This document shows positions 12,450 through 23,800 of a stretch of 64,000 nt of DNA, in pieces. This DNA comes from Phaeotremella fagi. Lineage: Eukaryota; Basidiomycota; Tremellomycetes; Tremellales; Phaeotremellaceae. The stretch lies in contig BCHU01000007.1 of NCBI GenBank assembly GCA_001599715.1, positions 129,586 through 193,585 of the forward strand, given 5' to 3'. Positions within the stretch are counted from its first letter, which is position 1, and each line of letters begins with the position of its first letter. The position numbers were made by a program, and so were the translations under genes. The notes under the pieces were generated by a model. It was not told where the DNA came from and made no database searches. It saw only the letters and a program-made list of their open reading frames with translations.

Positions 12450-13679
12450 ATGACTTCATCCCACCCCTCCCCAATCAAACCACACCTCCCCTCAATAACA
12501 CGATCAACCTCCATCCCGCTCCATCTCTCAAACCCCACTCCCACCCTCGATCCCAATCAAAAGATATACGTACTCTCCGCAGACGGATCCTCACTGTTCT
12601 TAGTGGATCCAACGAAACCGAGGGATAACGAGGAACCTCCACCTTATGCTTCTGTCTCGAAACAAGGTTCAGGTTCACGGAGGAACGGATTGAATATCGA
12701 TTTCAACGATCAAAGTCATATTTCAACATCGTCTCGTCATCGATCTAACACTTTTTCAGATGCTCGGGTTAATGGACAACCTACTACACCTAGATATTCA
12801 CGTTCGAGATCGTATCAATCGTCACCTGTTCAGAGACATGTTGATGAACGTACACCGTTACTTGCGGGGGATACAGATGATCCGGTCACTACACTAACCA
12901 CTACACGACGAGGAATTTGGAAATCAATTCTTTGTGGTGAGGAAGATGGGGATTCGGGATATTGGAAGCCACTCGGGAAAAGTGAATATTGGTGGTCGGT
13001 CTTACATCTTGTCATAATCAATTTCCCATTCGTGAGTTTATCTTTGATTCTAAAAAATTCTCGGTCTGAACATGATGTATAGGCCTTACTCGTTTGGCCA
13101 CCACTTCTAGTTGGAACTCTAGTTGGCACGGCACTTCTTATCACGTTACCTATCGGAGCTGTAGTCTGGTGGTTGACTTTGATTATAGCACGTTCAGCCG
13201 CGCGTTTGGAGGTATGTTTCATTTTATTCTCAAGTTTGATATCAATACTGATATATTGAAAGACGATATTACAAATCAATTATCATCCTAATCTTGAGAG
13301 GAGTCCACCGATCTATCATCCTATCTTTCATAGAATCAAGGAACCTTCTTTACCCTCTTCACCCTTCTCCATCGATTCTCAATTGTCTAGAGAAATAAAT
13401 TGGGAGAAAGGATTTATCAAATGTTCAATTGCCATGGTAAGTCTAACCTCTCAACAGATACTGGTGGTTACTGATAAGAAACAGTTCTCTGATCATTATT
13501 CTTATTCATCGTTGTCATATTTCCTATTGATCAAACCGATCATCACGCTGTTCTCTACCATAGTCATCATCGTTCTATTACCTATATCATTAGTGTTTGT
13601 TTTTGTTTTACCGATTTATCTGAGAGGTATGAGGTATTGGGGTAGATGGCAAGCTGGTGTTGCTTTAGATAATCTGTAG
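12450..13679 (+). CDS. predicted membrane protein with N-terminal PPxY motif, function unknown
   Basis: Four exons, all phase 0: 12450-13031, 13083-13211, 13263-13436 and 13485-13679; 359 residues. The first ~170 residues are cytosolic-looking, Ser/Pro/Arg-rich, with a PPPYASV motif near residue 70 that could recruit a WW-domain ubiquitin ligase (Rsp5/Nedd4 type). Then come two hydrophobic hairpins: FPFALLVWPPLLVGTLVG with LPIGAVVWWLTLIIARS, and after a ~70-residue loop YFLLIKPIITLFSTIVIIV with LLPISLVFVFVLPIYL. This paired-helix layout resembles the 'putative sensor' membrane domain seen in bacterial kinases and some fungal proteins, but that is a loose resemblance. No catalytic motif is visible. 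Confidence 0.75.
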
Positions 13680-14017
13680 TAATAGAATGCAATGTGCACG
13701 TGGGATGACGTGCGCCGAGCTAGCCAGGAATCAGGGTCGATCAGGGCTATCAAAGGATGTAACCACAAATGTCAAAGGAAGTGTTGAGTTTAGGGCGCAA
13801 TTTATTCGGTGTCGATATCAATTCGTTTAATAACCATTTCCGATTCTTATTCTTCAATCTCTTCTTCTTCTTAATCTACTTTCTTTGACTCATTGTCTGC
13901 TCGAGACCTCACTTCAAAGCTAGCTACCAGCTACGTCACCACAGTCCAGTCCGACACAACATCTGTTCACGTTCTTGATCAACTCAACTTGAAAATATCC
14001 AACCTAACTGCAAAAAA
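13680..14017. other. intergenic / promoter and 5' UTR of PhoD-like gene
   Basis: No gene is supported. The right half is CT-rich (about 13845-13895), as is common ahead of fungal start sites. Confidence 0.4.
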
Positions 14018-17000
14018 ATGTAAGTCAATACACCATATACCAGACTGACAACGACCCAGGGATACCGTCTCACCACACACGAAACACCGGGCAGAGCACG
14101 AAGCGAGAGCAGCAGCAGCCTCAGCCCATGCATCATACTACGCCCACCCGTCTCTCCATCTCCACACCTACCTAAGTGATAAGAATGTAACGACGATATC
14201 AAGTTTACGAAAAGATGGTCAGTTGATGGAATCCATGAACGGACCATACATCCCCGAACCACCATCTATCGATCAATCCACCTCCCAAACCAAAACCGAC
14301 CAATCTCTAGTCGATGACGATAGGAACGAAGAGACCAAATCTGAAGAAGGGGGGAAAGAGGATGCAGGTTTACCCAGTGGATTAGATAAAGGTGCTTTGG
14401 AGATGAACGGTGAAGCTGGTGGAACTAATACTCATCCTGGACCTACTGCTGAGGCCGTTACTCAATTCATCGAATTGAAGAATAATAATCAAGTTGGGGA
14501 GACGGGAGTTGAGGTTCCTACTCGACCAGCTGTTGGACGATTCTTTAGCGTCTCGAAAATTATGAAGCCTCATTTACAGTTGATGTGTGGACCTTTGTTG
14601 AGTTATTATACTGTTAAAAATGGAGTTTGGTTTGGGGGGGCTCTGGTGGTGAGTGAACTGCATGCTTTCGTACTTAAAGAACGTCTGTTGATAACATTGA
14701 TCGTAGGTTACAGCAGATGCGTGAGTTCCTCCACATTCGATGAGGAAGGTACTGATAAACCATTTCCAGAGGGAGTGTCTACACCACTCAACCAACTATC
14801 AAACTATCCTTCAGTCCTTATTCCTCTTCCGATCCCCACGACCACCCCGTCCCCTCCCAAACCATAGAATCAACAAAAATATTCACCTACACCTCTGTCC
14901 AAGGATCCTTCTCCTTCTTCAGATTCATGTTTGAGATCCCACTCCAAGAGTATGAGATGCTAGTGAAATACACTTTGAACGGGGGTGCAGAGATGAATTT
15001 CGTGGTTCCATCTAAAAATCAGAATCTGAGATGGGCAGCTCATAGTTGTAACGGTATGCTATCAGATTTTTGGGAATGGATTGTGGAAACTGATTGAACG
15101 GGATAGGTTTTAGTTCTGGTGTTAATCCTGATGATTTCAAGGGGAAATTCGAATCTGGTAATTAAATCTTTTTTACTTCTCTTTCGGGTTGACTCTGAAT
15201 ATTGGTTTGTAGGATATGATCCAGTTTGGGAAGATCTTTTGTTGAAACATCATTCTAAACCTTATCACGCTCTAGTTGGAGGTGGTGATCAGATTTATTG
15301 TGATGCTATCACGAGAGAACCGGAACTTCAGAGTTAGTTCAAATGTGTTTGCACCCAATACTTCAGAACTGAAAGACGCTTAGGTTGGATTAATGCCCCG
15401 AACAGAGAGAAGAAATTGGGTCATCCTTTGACTGATGATATGGTGGGTATACTTTAAAGCTTCCGCTGATTTCAATAGAAACTGGCTGTCGATAGATTCT
15501 AGTATGTGTTCTTCACTCTTGTGACAACTCGTCACTGACAAGGCGTCATAGCTTCAATCATTACTGCAAAATTTTCAGGAGTAATGCGTTTGGACGAGCT
15601 AATTCGTCTATCCCAATGTAAGTTGAATGAAATTTGACAATTCTGACGCCAGGGTGAATATGTTAGATGATCACGATTTGATTGGTATGATTGTTAAAGT
15701 GACTCCACTGACATGTAGACGGTTTTGGAACATACGACGATGAAACCCAAGCAGCACCCGTATTCTCCTACGTAGGCTCCAGGGGATATTTCGTGAGTCA
15801 ACCATTACCCTCCCAAAAACTAATCCCAAAGTGGTTCCTCCTCTTCCAACTGTTCATTGTAGACGATATCGACGGAACGAATCCAAAACCCAAGACCCAT
15901 CCTATGAAGAGTGTGATCATAGGAGATGAACGTGGACCATGGATACCTTTCCCTTCGCATTCGATTTTAGTGTATCTAGGACCGAAGGTTTCGCTGCTGG
16001 CTATTGATTGTAGAGCCGAGAGGAAACTGGGAAGGATAGTCACTCCGGAAACGTATGCCAAAGTGTTTGGAGAGGTTGAAGAACAAGTTGGGATTGAACA
16101 ATTAGTCATTTTACTCGGAGTTCCCATCGGTAAGTCTCTCAACCCATAAAATCAAGAGTTGTTCTAAGACACCCCTAGCATATCCAAGAATGTCCTTCCT
16201 CGAACATTTCCTCGACCTAAAATGGAACCCCATAAACATTTTGGCACGACACAACGCCCTAGGACTCGGAGGTCAAGTTAACAAATTCAACCAAGCCTCT
16301 GAACTCCTAGACGATCTAAACGATCATTGGTGTGCGAACGTTCACAAGAAAGAACGGAATTGGTTGATCTTAGCTTGTCAGGCTTTATCCTTGAAAATGA
16401 ATTTCAGAATCACGTTCTTAAGTGGTGATGTTCATTTGGCCGCTGTCGGTAGTCTATTCACTAAAGTTAAAAAGGGGGCTAGAAAGATTAAACCGGAAGC
16501 TGATCACCGGTACATGTTGAATATCGTCACTAGTGCTATTGTCAATACTCCACCACCTGGTGGGGCGGCTACTATGGTTAATATTTTGGGTGCACATAGG
16601 CATAGAACTTTACGTGAGTGGTGCTGTTTCTTTTGAATTGAAGTTGATGAGTTTGAAACTGATCAATCGTTTGTTAGATTGTAAGCGGATTTCGAATCTT
16701 TATGGATATTTGAACTAAAACCTCTTAGCTCACGATACGGATGAAGGGATGATACCGTTATTCGACAGAGACACGGATGGACATCTGTTAAAAAGAAAGG
16801 TCAGTCGTTACAACTCAAGATGCCAAAATAGAGTTTGGTGTTAACAAAAAACCGTTTACAGTTGGCACTACCACGAAGAAACTATGTCAGTGTAGAATTC
16901 AACCCATCAACTGGTAATTTGATTTTCGAATTTAAAGTGGAAAAAGATCATGGTTCAGGTGAAACTGTCGGGTAGGTTTTGCTATTCTGTCCGTCAAAAC

Positions 17001-17068
17001 TGTGTGTCTGACTTATATCTAGGTATCCTATAACTGTTCCACCTGCCAGATGGCAGGTTAAGAGTTGA
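14018..17068 (+). CDS. PhoD-like metallophosphatase
   Basis: Fungal PhoD-type phosphatase of the large cytosolic class. Motifs typical of the family: RWAAHSCNGFSSGV, WEDLLLKHHSKPYHALVGGGDQIYCD, NMLDDHDLIDGFGTY (metal-binding Asp/His), GYFWFLLFQLFIVDDIDG, GPWIPFPSHS, FLEHFLDLKWNPIN, FLSGDVHLAAVG and NTPPPGGAA. There are about 14 exons, several tiny. The first coding exon appears to hold only the A and T of the start codon (14018-14019), the G coming from 14060 after a 40-nt intron; another exon, 14707-14720, is 14 nt. With this start the protein begins MDTVSPHTKHRAEHEAR. A start at 14226 (ATG GAA TCC) is the fallback, but the upstream frame stays open and Ala/His-rich. The N-terminal ~170 residues are disordered. 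No signal peptide or membrane segment is seen. Substrate unknown. Confidence 0.88.
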
Positions 17069-17289
17069 GTTGAGTTGGGGTGTGGGAGGGAATGAGACCC
17101 TAGAAATGGAAGATGTAGCCATTAATCTGGATGGAAATTATAATTTGATTTGAATCGCTGAGAGGAACCTTTGATGCACACGCAGTTAGCAGTAAGATTG
17201 ATATTGTACATAGTAACGCAAAATTATAAATGGATCAAAAGATAAAAGTAGAACATCAAGGGATAAGGATTGTATCCATAATTTCACAG

Positions 17290-18205
17290 CTATTGTAGCA
17301 ACTTCTCAATTTCCGATTTGATAGCTTCCGGTTTGGTGGTTGGTGCATAACGAGCTACGACTTTACCGTTTTTATCGACTAAGAATTTTGTGAAATTCCT
17401 ATAAAGCCAAATGTTAGTCATGGGGTATACCCACATTGAAATCGATCAATAAATAAGACTTACCACTAAAGCGAGATTGTCAGTTGAAAATCTTCATTCG
17501 AGTACACGGTTTCAACTCACTTTAATAGTCGTCGTTCCGGCTATACCACTAGTCGCAAAACCATTTTGAGACTTCAACCAAGCGAAAACTTCGTTCATGT
17601 TGTTCCCATTAACTTCAGACTACGGCCAGATAAGTGTTGATAACGATAAACAATATGAAAAGAAAAAAGGAAATTGGACCCACTTTCTTGGCTAATTGGA
17701 AAGTAACACCGTGGTTGACTTGACAGAATGAATTGATGTCTTCATCAGAACCTGGTTCTTGACCTGCGAATTCGTTTGATGGGAAACCGATCACTTCGAA
17801 TCCTTTTTCACCGTATGTTTTGTATAGGTCTTCGAGACCTGTGTACTGTTTCTTGTTTAGTGTATGATGGGGGTTATTGTGAAGACACAACTTACTTGAT
17901 ATGTGAATCCACTATCATTAGAGTCAGTATATTGTATGTACAGAAGAAGACGATGAATGACTAACCATTTACTAGCAGTGTTAACTATCAACACGACTTT
18001 CCCTTTCAACGTTGACTGTTAGAACGATTTCAAGACAAATCAGTCATCCTTCGACGATCAAATCAAGGGAAACACAACATACAAAATCTAAAACTTTATC
18101 TTTACCAGGCAAAACTGCTTTCAAATCGTAAAACGATTTACTAGCGATTTCACTGGAGATAGTTTCGTAGCCAAGCGTTGAATAGATTTTACCGATAAGA
18201 GTCAT
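17290..18205 (-). CDS. GPX: glutathione/thiol peroxidase with 2-nt and 16-nt internal exons
   Basis: Reduces peroxides using thioredoxin or glutathione. Exons: 18205-18083, 18015-17966, 17911-17896 (16 nt), 17845-17684, 17619-17521, 17465-17464 (2 nt) and 17398-17290; 561 nt, 186 residues, in frame. Active-site motifs are all present after splicing: NTASKCGFTYQ (peroxidatic Cys), [14 protein letters not shown] (Gln), [12 protein letters not shown] (likely resolving Cys) and [13 protein letters not shown] (Trp, Asn). Codons for the catalytic Cys and Trp are both split by introns. An N-terminal extension of about 40 residues before the core could be a weak organelle-targeting or linker segment. 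It resembles yeast Hyr1/Gpx3, which is also a redox sensor; that role is not shown here. Confidence 0.9.
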
Positions 18206-19746
18206 TTTTGTATGTTTTGTTTGAGATGAAATTGTTTAGTTGTGTGGTAGGTTAGGTGGCAAAGAAAGGAATTGGATAAAGTGGAGTGAGTATAAGTTAA
18301 AAATGAATTTTAGATTTTTAGAATCGAACTTTGTTTGATAATATAAGTTGGTATTGAATTTCCTCTGGAGGATGAAAATTTCCTTAAGGCTATATATACA
18401 AACGATAGAAATGCTTATATATCAAAGACGGTGAATGAGTAATAATGTAAGTAGATGCTATTGTCATATCATAATCGTAATCGTACCAGAGCCTCCATCC
18501 ACCCACCCACCCACCACCCACACCCACGAGTGCCTCCTTACCGATTCTCCCCCTAGGGCTGCCCGCGAAAAACGGAGACACACATGGCCGTGCCGTAAAC
18601 GGCAATTGAAACTGTAAACTACGACTAAGGTGCCACTTTTGAACACAATAGATGAGGAGAAAGGAAGATAACTCGTCAGAAAATAACTCATTATAGTATT
18701 GTAGCCTGCTTATGACCTATCTCTGGACATCAGATTTCAGCTCCCCGGTCATGCTGTTCGGGAACTCGTTTTTTGAATTTTTACGACGTTGATGCAGTAA
18801 TTGACCAGTCGAAATCTGTAACCTTGGTAGGAGTGACTTGAATGACTGTTGAGGCTAAGCCTATTTCAACAACACTGCACAAGGGAGTTCTCAAGGTCCG
18901 TTGCCCGTGTATTTATTTCAGAACAGATAACAGGACAAATATTGAATCAAGCTTAATCTGTACCCGGTATTAGAGAACTCTATAGAGCTTGCTTAAAGAA
19001 TTGCTTGAAAACTATCAGCATTTCTTTTACATACTTTTGGCCGGGGTCGAAAATCGTTTGTACCTAGTTGTTAAAGATCGAAAGAAAAAGTATCAGGGCT
19101 GAAAGATTCGACTGCGAAAACAGAATTCAATGTTGTACTTACGGCATAACGAACCACCTGGTTACCCCCGAATTTCCTTTCTGCTGGTCAAAGCAGCTTG
19201 TAACCACACCTTTACATACAGTAAAATTCTTCCTGCGGAAGTTTGACGAGTTGTCTAAGATGACGAGACGGTCACCATCTACAGGACAAAAAGATCGAAA
19301 GAAAGACTTCAGCTCGTTAAACTGCTTCTAAACATAAACATGTTAGGTTACCAACTTGGGAGCCGAAAGATCGTCGAGTCCGAATCCCAGAAAACAACGT
19401 TGTTTTTGGAAAAGCCCTGAAATTCAAGGAACGATGCAAATTACATATCATCAGCAGATGGTTATACCAGGTAAACTCAGGTGCAGATTATTCAAGTTAG
19501 GCTTAACTGAAGTTCGGAGTCTGAGCTTCTGACATACCATTGCACCTTAAAATGGCACTGGTAGCAACTTACCCTGAAGGTTTTGAGGAACCTGCCCTAT
19601 GGTACAACCAAAAGAAAGGAAATCGAGACAAACATTCGGTCAAGCCTTCAAAGCAAAAGATCTTCCTTATAAAACACGACGCTGAGATCTTCCCACAGAC
19701 TTCTTCCCACTATCACATTAATCTTCTTTATCGCTAACAAAGTAAC
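18206..19746. other. 1.5-kb intergenic region
   Basis: Upstream of both GPX (-) and the secreted protein (+). Short open frames lack support. A CCCA/CACC-rich low-complexity run lies at about 18496-18528. No RNA gene recognised. Its length is unusual for this compact region. Confidence 0.5.
19668..19674 (+). promoter_or_regulatory. TATA box of the small secreted protein gene
   Basis: TATAAAA 73-79 bp before the ATG at 19747, a position that fits a core promoter of a strongly expressed fungal gene. Confidence 0.5.
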
Positions 19747-20368
19747 ATGTTCTTTTTCAAAACTATCGCTATCTCTGCCCTCGTCAGTGGTGTGGCTCTC
19801 GCCTTACCTGCCTCACTCACCGAGACTGCTCAAAGACGTTCATTCTCCAACACAGCGGGTCAGACTTGTTACTGTAAGTTTCACTTTTCACCTCATGCTC
19901 GATGTCAAGCTGATCAAAACTCAACAGGGAACTGCCCTGCCTCCGTCATCGTACAAAGTGGTGGTTCACCACATGTCTTGACCCTCAGCTCACAGTCGCC
20001 CTTTGGTTTTAGTGGCTCAACCTACGAATCTTGCACGTAAGTTTGCCTACCTACACTGAGATATTTTTACTGACGAATGGGTCCAGTTACACAGCTACTG
20101 GATACCAGGTCTCGTGTTCTTACGATGTCGTAACTGGAGAGCTCTTAGTTGGTGGTGGTGATCCCACAACTTGTCCAGGAGGTGTAAGTGAATAGATGGG
20201 GGTTCGCTCCCAAAATACAAGATAAAACTAATTCCGTGATTGTAGGCCCTTGGACCAACTTGTGGTACCCAACCACCCAATGGTTTCAAACGAGGTGTCA
20301 TTTCTTATGACAATGAGGAAGTTAAGAAACGTCAATATCGTCCAGCAAAGATTGCCCCAGTTGCTTAG
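19747..20368 (+). CDS. small secreted cysteine-rich protein with dibasic (Kex2-type) sites
   Basis: Exons 19747-19873, 19928-20036, 20087-20183 and 20246-20368 give 151 residues. A signal peptide (FFKTIAISALVSGVALALPA) is followed by a short pro-region ending ETAQRR, a classic Kex2 cleavage site. The core has six Cys (TCYWNCP, YESCT, QVSCSYD, PTTCPGG, PTCGTQ). The tail has two more Lys-Arg sites (GFKRG and VKKRQ), the last leaving an 11-residue C-terminal peptide beginning QYRPAK. The gene has a TATA box and runs convergent with the giant WSC gene. Family not recognised. It could be an extracellular structural or signalling protein. Confidence 0.75.
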
Positions 20369-20887
20369 GACAGTAGGAAGGTGTGTAGACAGCTTAGAGC
20401 ATGGACTTTCGTATGGACTTTTCGGGCAATGCTTTCGGATCAAGGGTTCCTTTTTTCTCGTGCTTATTTAATTCCTGTACTTATTCTATATTTTGCGTCG
20501 GGTCATGTACTTGACAACGTTGAATAAATCACCCTAAATGTTGTGCAGACCTTTAGCTCGTGGCGTCAGCAAAAGCCACCAGCCACAGAAGTTTCCTTAA
20601 CGTTGGATTCACCCCTTTCAGAGTCGAAAGTCTAGATCGCTCTTACAAACGAGGGGAGAGAATTATGGATTACTAAAGATGTATTCTGAAAATTTGAGAC
20701 TGAGACGTTATTGCAGACACCAAATTCAACTCTAACTGCAGATGCCACGGCAACTTGTCATTGATCGATCGCAGCAATATGCATTCACATAAACTACTAC
20801 TAACTACTACTATACTACTACTAAAAGTGTCCTTGAAAAGAGTGAAAAAGAATGAAAAAGCAAGCTAAAGAAAACTATCTACTGTAT
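20369..20887. other. convergent intergenic region
   Basis: The 3' ends of the small secreted gene (+) and the giant WSC gene (-) face each other here. A trinucleotide ACT/CTA microsatellite runs at about 20792-20823. No gene supported. Confidence 0.5.
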
Positions 20888-23800
20888 CTAACTGGTTGAG
20901 AACAAGTTGATGGCGTTTGGACCACCACAGTTCTCACCAGAGTTACCAGAACAAGCCATGTAACATTGACCTGAAGTCAAAGTCAAAGAACCACCGTTAA
21001 CTAAAGAGTTACCACAGTAACATTCTGAACCATATTCAACACCGGCGTACTTGAATCCACCAGTTGAACAGAAACTGGTACAAGATTCAATTGTCATACC
21101 TGATGAAGAGATGGCTGAACCTGTCAAAGCACGTCCAGCGACTTCTTGAACACATCCAGCACCTTTGTAACCGTTGTAACTCTTGTTAGCGGCTGCAGAG
21201 GCAGAAGCCGCTGCGGCTGAAGCTGATGACGCAGAGACGGCAGCAGCTGAAGCTTGGGAAGCTTGAGCGGCGGCGATAGCTGCCGAGTTGGCTCCAGTTG
21301 ATGATCCCAAGTAGTACAAGTTGATAGCGTTGGGTCCACCACAGTTCTCAGCAGAGTTACCGGAACAAGCCATGTTACATTGACCAGAGATCAATGAAAG
21401 ACTTGCACCAGCGACCAAGCTGTTACCACAGTAACATTCAGATGCGTATTCGAGACCGGCGTATGAATAACCAGCTGTTTGACAGAATGAAGTACATTGT
21501 TCGATCGTCATTGAGGATGAGGTGATACTGGTTCCTTGAAGAGCACGACCGGCGACTTCTTGAATACATCCTTGACTAGAGAAACCGTTGACTGAAGGTT
21601 GAGTTACAGCTGAAGTTGCGGCGGCTGAGGCGGAAGTCGATGAAGCCTTTGGTGCTGTTGGTAACATGTAGAGATTGATAGCGTTGGGTCCACCACAGAT
21701 CTCTTTCGAGTTACCTGAACATGCCATGTTACATTGACCAGAGATCAAACCGAGACTGGCTCCGTTGTTGATCGCGTTACCACAGTAACATTCGGAAGCG
21801 TACTCGAGACCAGCGTATTGGTAACCGTTGGTTTGACAGTAAGAGGTACATGACTCGATTGTCATACTTGAACCACTGGTTGAAGCTCCGGTAAGAGCAC
21901 GTCCAGCGACTTCTTGAATACATCCAGAGTAGGCGAATCCGTTAACTGATGGTGAAGTGGCAACAGCGGCGGCGGATGAAGTGGTGGTCGTAACTGGGGT
22001 TACGGTAGATGAGTAGAAGAGGTTGATAGCATCGGCACCACCACAAATTTCGTTGGCGTTACCACCACAGGCCATGTTACATTGACCAGAGATGAGGGAG
22101 AGCGAGGCACCGTTGGTGAGTGCGTTACCACAGTAACATTCTTGACTGTACTCAAGACCAGCGTATTTGAAACCAGCGGCTGAACAGAAGGCGGTACATG
22201 ATTCAATGGTCATGGAAGCGGAAGTGGTTGATCCACCGGTTAAAGCACGACCAACGACTTCTTGGAGACAACCTTGAGAAGTGTAACCGTTAACGGTAGT
22301 AACTGGTGGAGCGTTGGCAGGGTTGACGTAAAGTTGAAGAGCTGATGGACCACCACATGTAAGACCTCCATCACCTGAACAAGCCATGTTACAACTGGTA
22401 GAGGCGATAGAAAGTGAAGCACCGTTAGAAAGAGTACCACCACAGAAACATTGAGTACTGTATTCAACACCGGCGTATTGGTAACCTTGACTTTGACAGT
22501 AGTTGATACAAGTGGTTGGAGTCATGCTTGAAGATTCAGTGGATGCACCAGTGAGGGCACGACCGATGAGACCTTCAGCGATACAAGCTGTTGAAGCGAC
22601 TGACCAACCAGATGGGAGAGCTGCTGCCTTGGCGGCCAACGTTGGGTTCTGGTAGAGTTGAAGACCGTTTGAACCACCACAAAGAGTTGAGGCGTCACCA
22701 CCACATTGCATGTTACAGCTTGTAGATGGGATCGACAATGAAGCACCGTTAACAAGACCGTTACCACAGAAACATTGAGTAGCGTACTCGAGACCAGCGT
22801 ATTGGTATCCGAGACCGGTACAGAATTGAATACATGAAGTGATGGTCATGCTGTCAGAGGAGGTGGAGGCTCCGGTAAGAGCTCTACCAGAGGTACCTTC
22901 TTGAACACAACTTGTTGAAGCGACTGACCAACCGGATGGAAGAGTGACGGAAGCGGCTGTGAGAGCAGCGTTGAGACTCTTGATACCAACAGTGTTGACG
23001 AACAAGGTGATGGCGTTGGCTCCACCACAGACACCAGTTGTAACACCGCTACATGGCATGTTACATTGACTGGATGGGAGTTGGAGTGAAGCACCGTTGG
23101 TGAGGAGAGCACCACAGTAACATTGACTGGAGTATTCGACACCGGCGAGTGCGTAGCCACCTTGTTGACAGAAATCGGTACAGGCCTTGTAAGTCATTGA
23201 GTCGGAAGTGAAGGAAGGTCCGTTGAGGGCACGTCCAGAAGTACCTTCGGCGATACAAGCGACTGAAGCTGCTGTCCAACCAGAGGTGAGAGCAGTAGCA
23301 GCGACCGAGTTGGCGGAAGCGACAGCAGAGGCAATAACAGCTGATGCAGCTGAGGAAGCATCGGCAACGGCGACAGAGATGATCGAAGCAGCGTTGGTCG
23401 CTGAAGCAGAGGCAGCAGCTGCAGACGCAGATGATGAAGCCTTGGCAGCAGCAGCTGAAATGACTGAAGCTCCGTTGAGTGAAGCAGTTGCTGCTGCAGC
23501 GGAGGCAACAGCAGCAACGGCAGCAGCGGAAGCTTGAGAGATGGCAGCTGAGTAGATGGAGTTGTAGTTGAGGGCTTGAGCAGCTGCGACGGAGGCTGAG
23601 GAGAAGACTGCAGCAGCGGCAGATGAAGCTGATGATTGAGCGGCAGAGATGATTGAAGCAGCGTTGGTGGCAGTAACGGCGGAAGCTTGTGCAGCGATTG
23701 AAGACGAAGCTTGAGCCAAGTAGCTTGAGATCAATGAGGCTTGAGCGGCGGAACCAATGACTGTAGTCTAAAGAAAGAGTTAGCTTGAAGATATGAATTG

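Noticed and set aside
18390..18700. Overlapping open frames on both strands in the gap after GPX
   Set aside because: Low-complexity CCCA/CACC sequence, no motif and no plausible splice partner.
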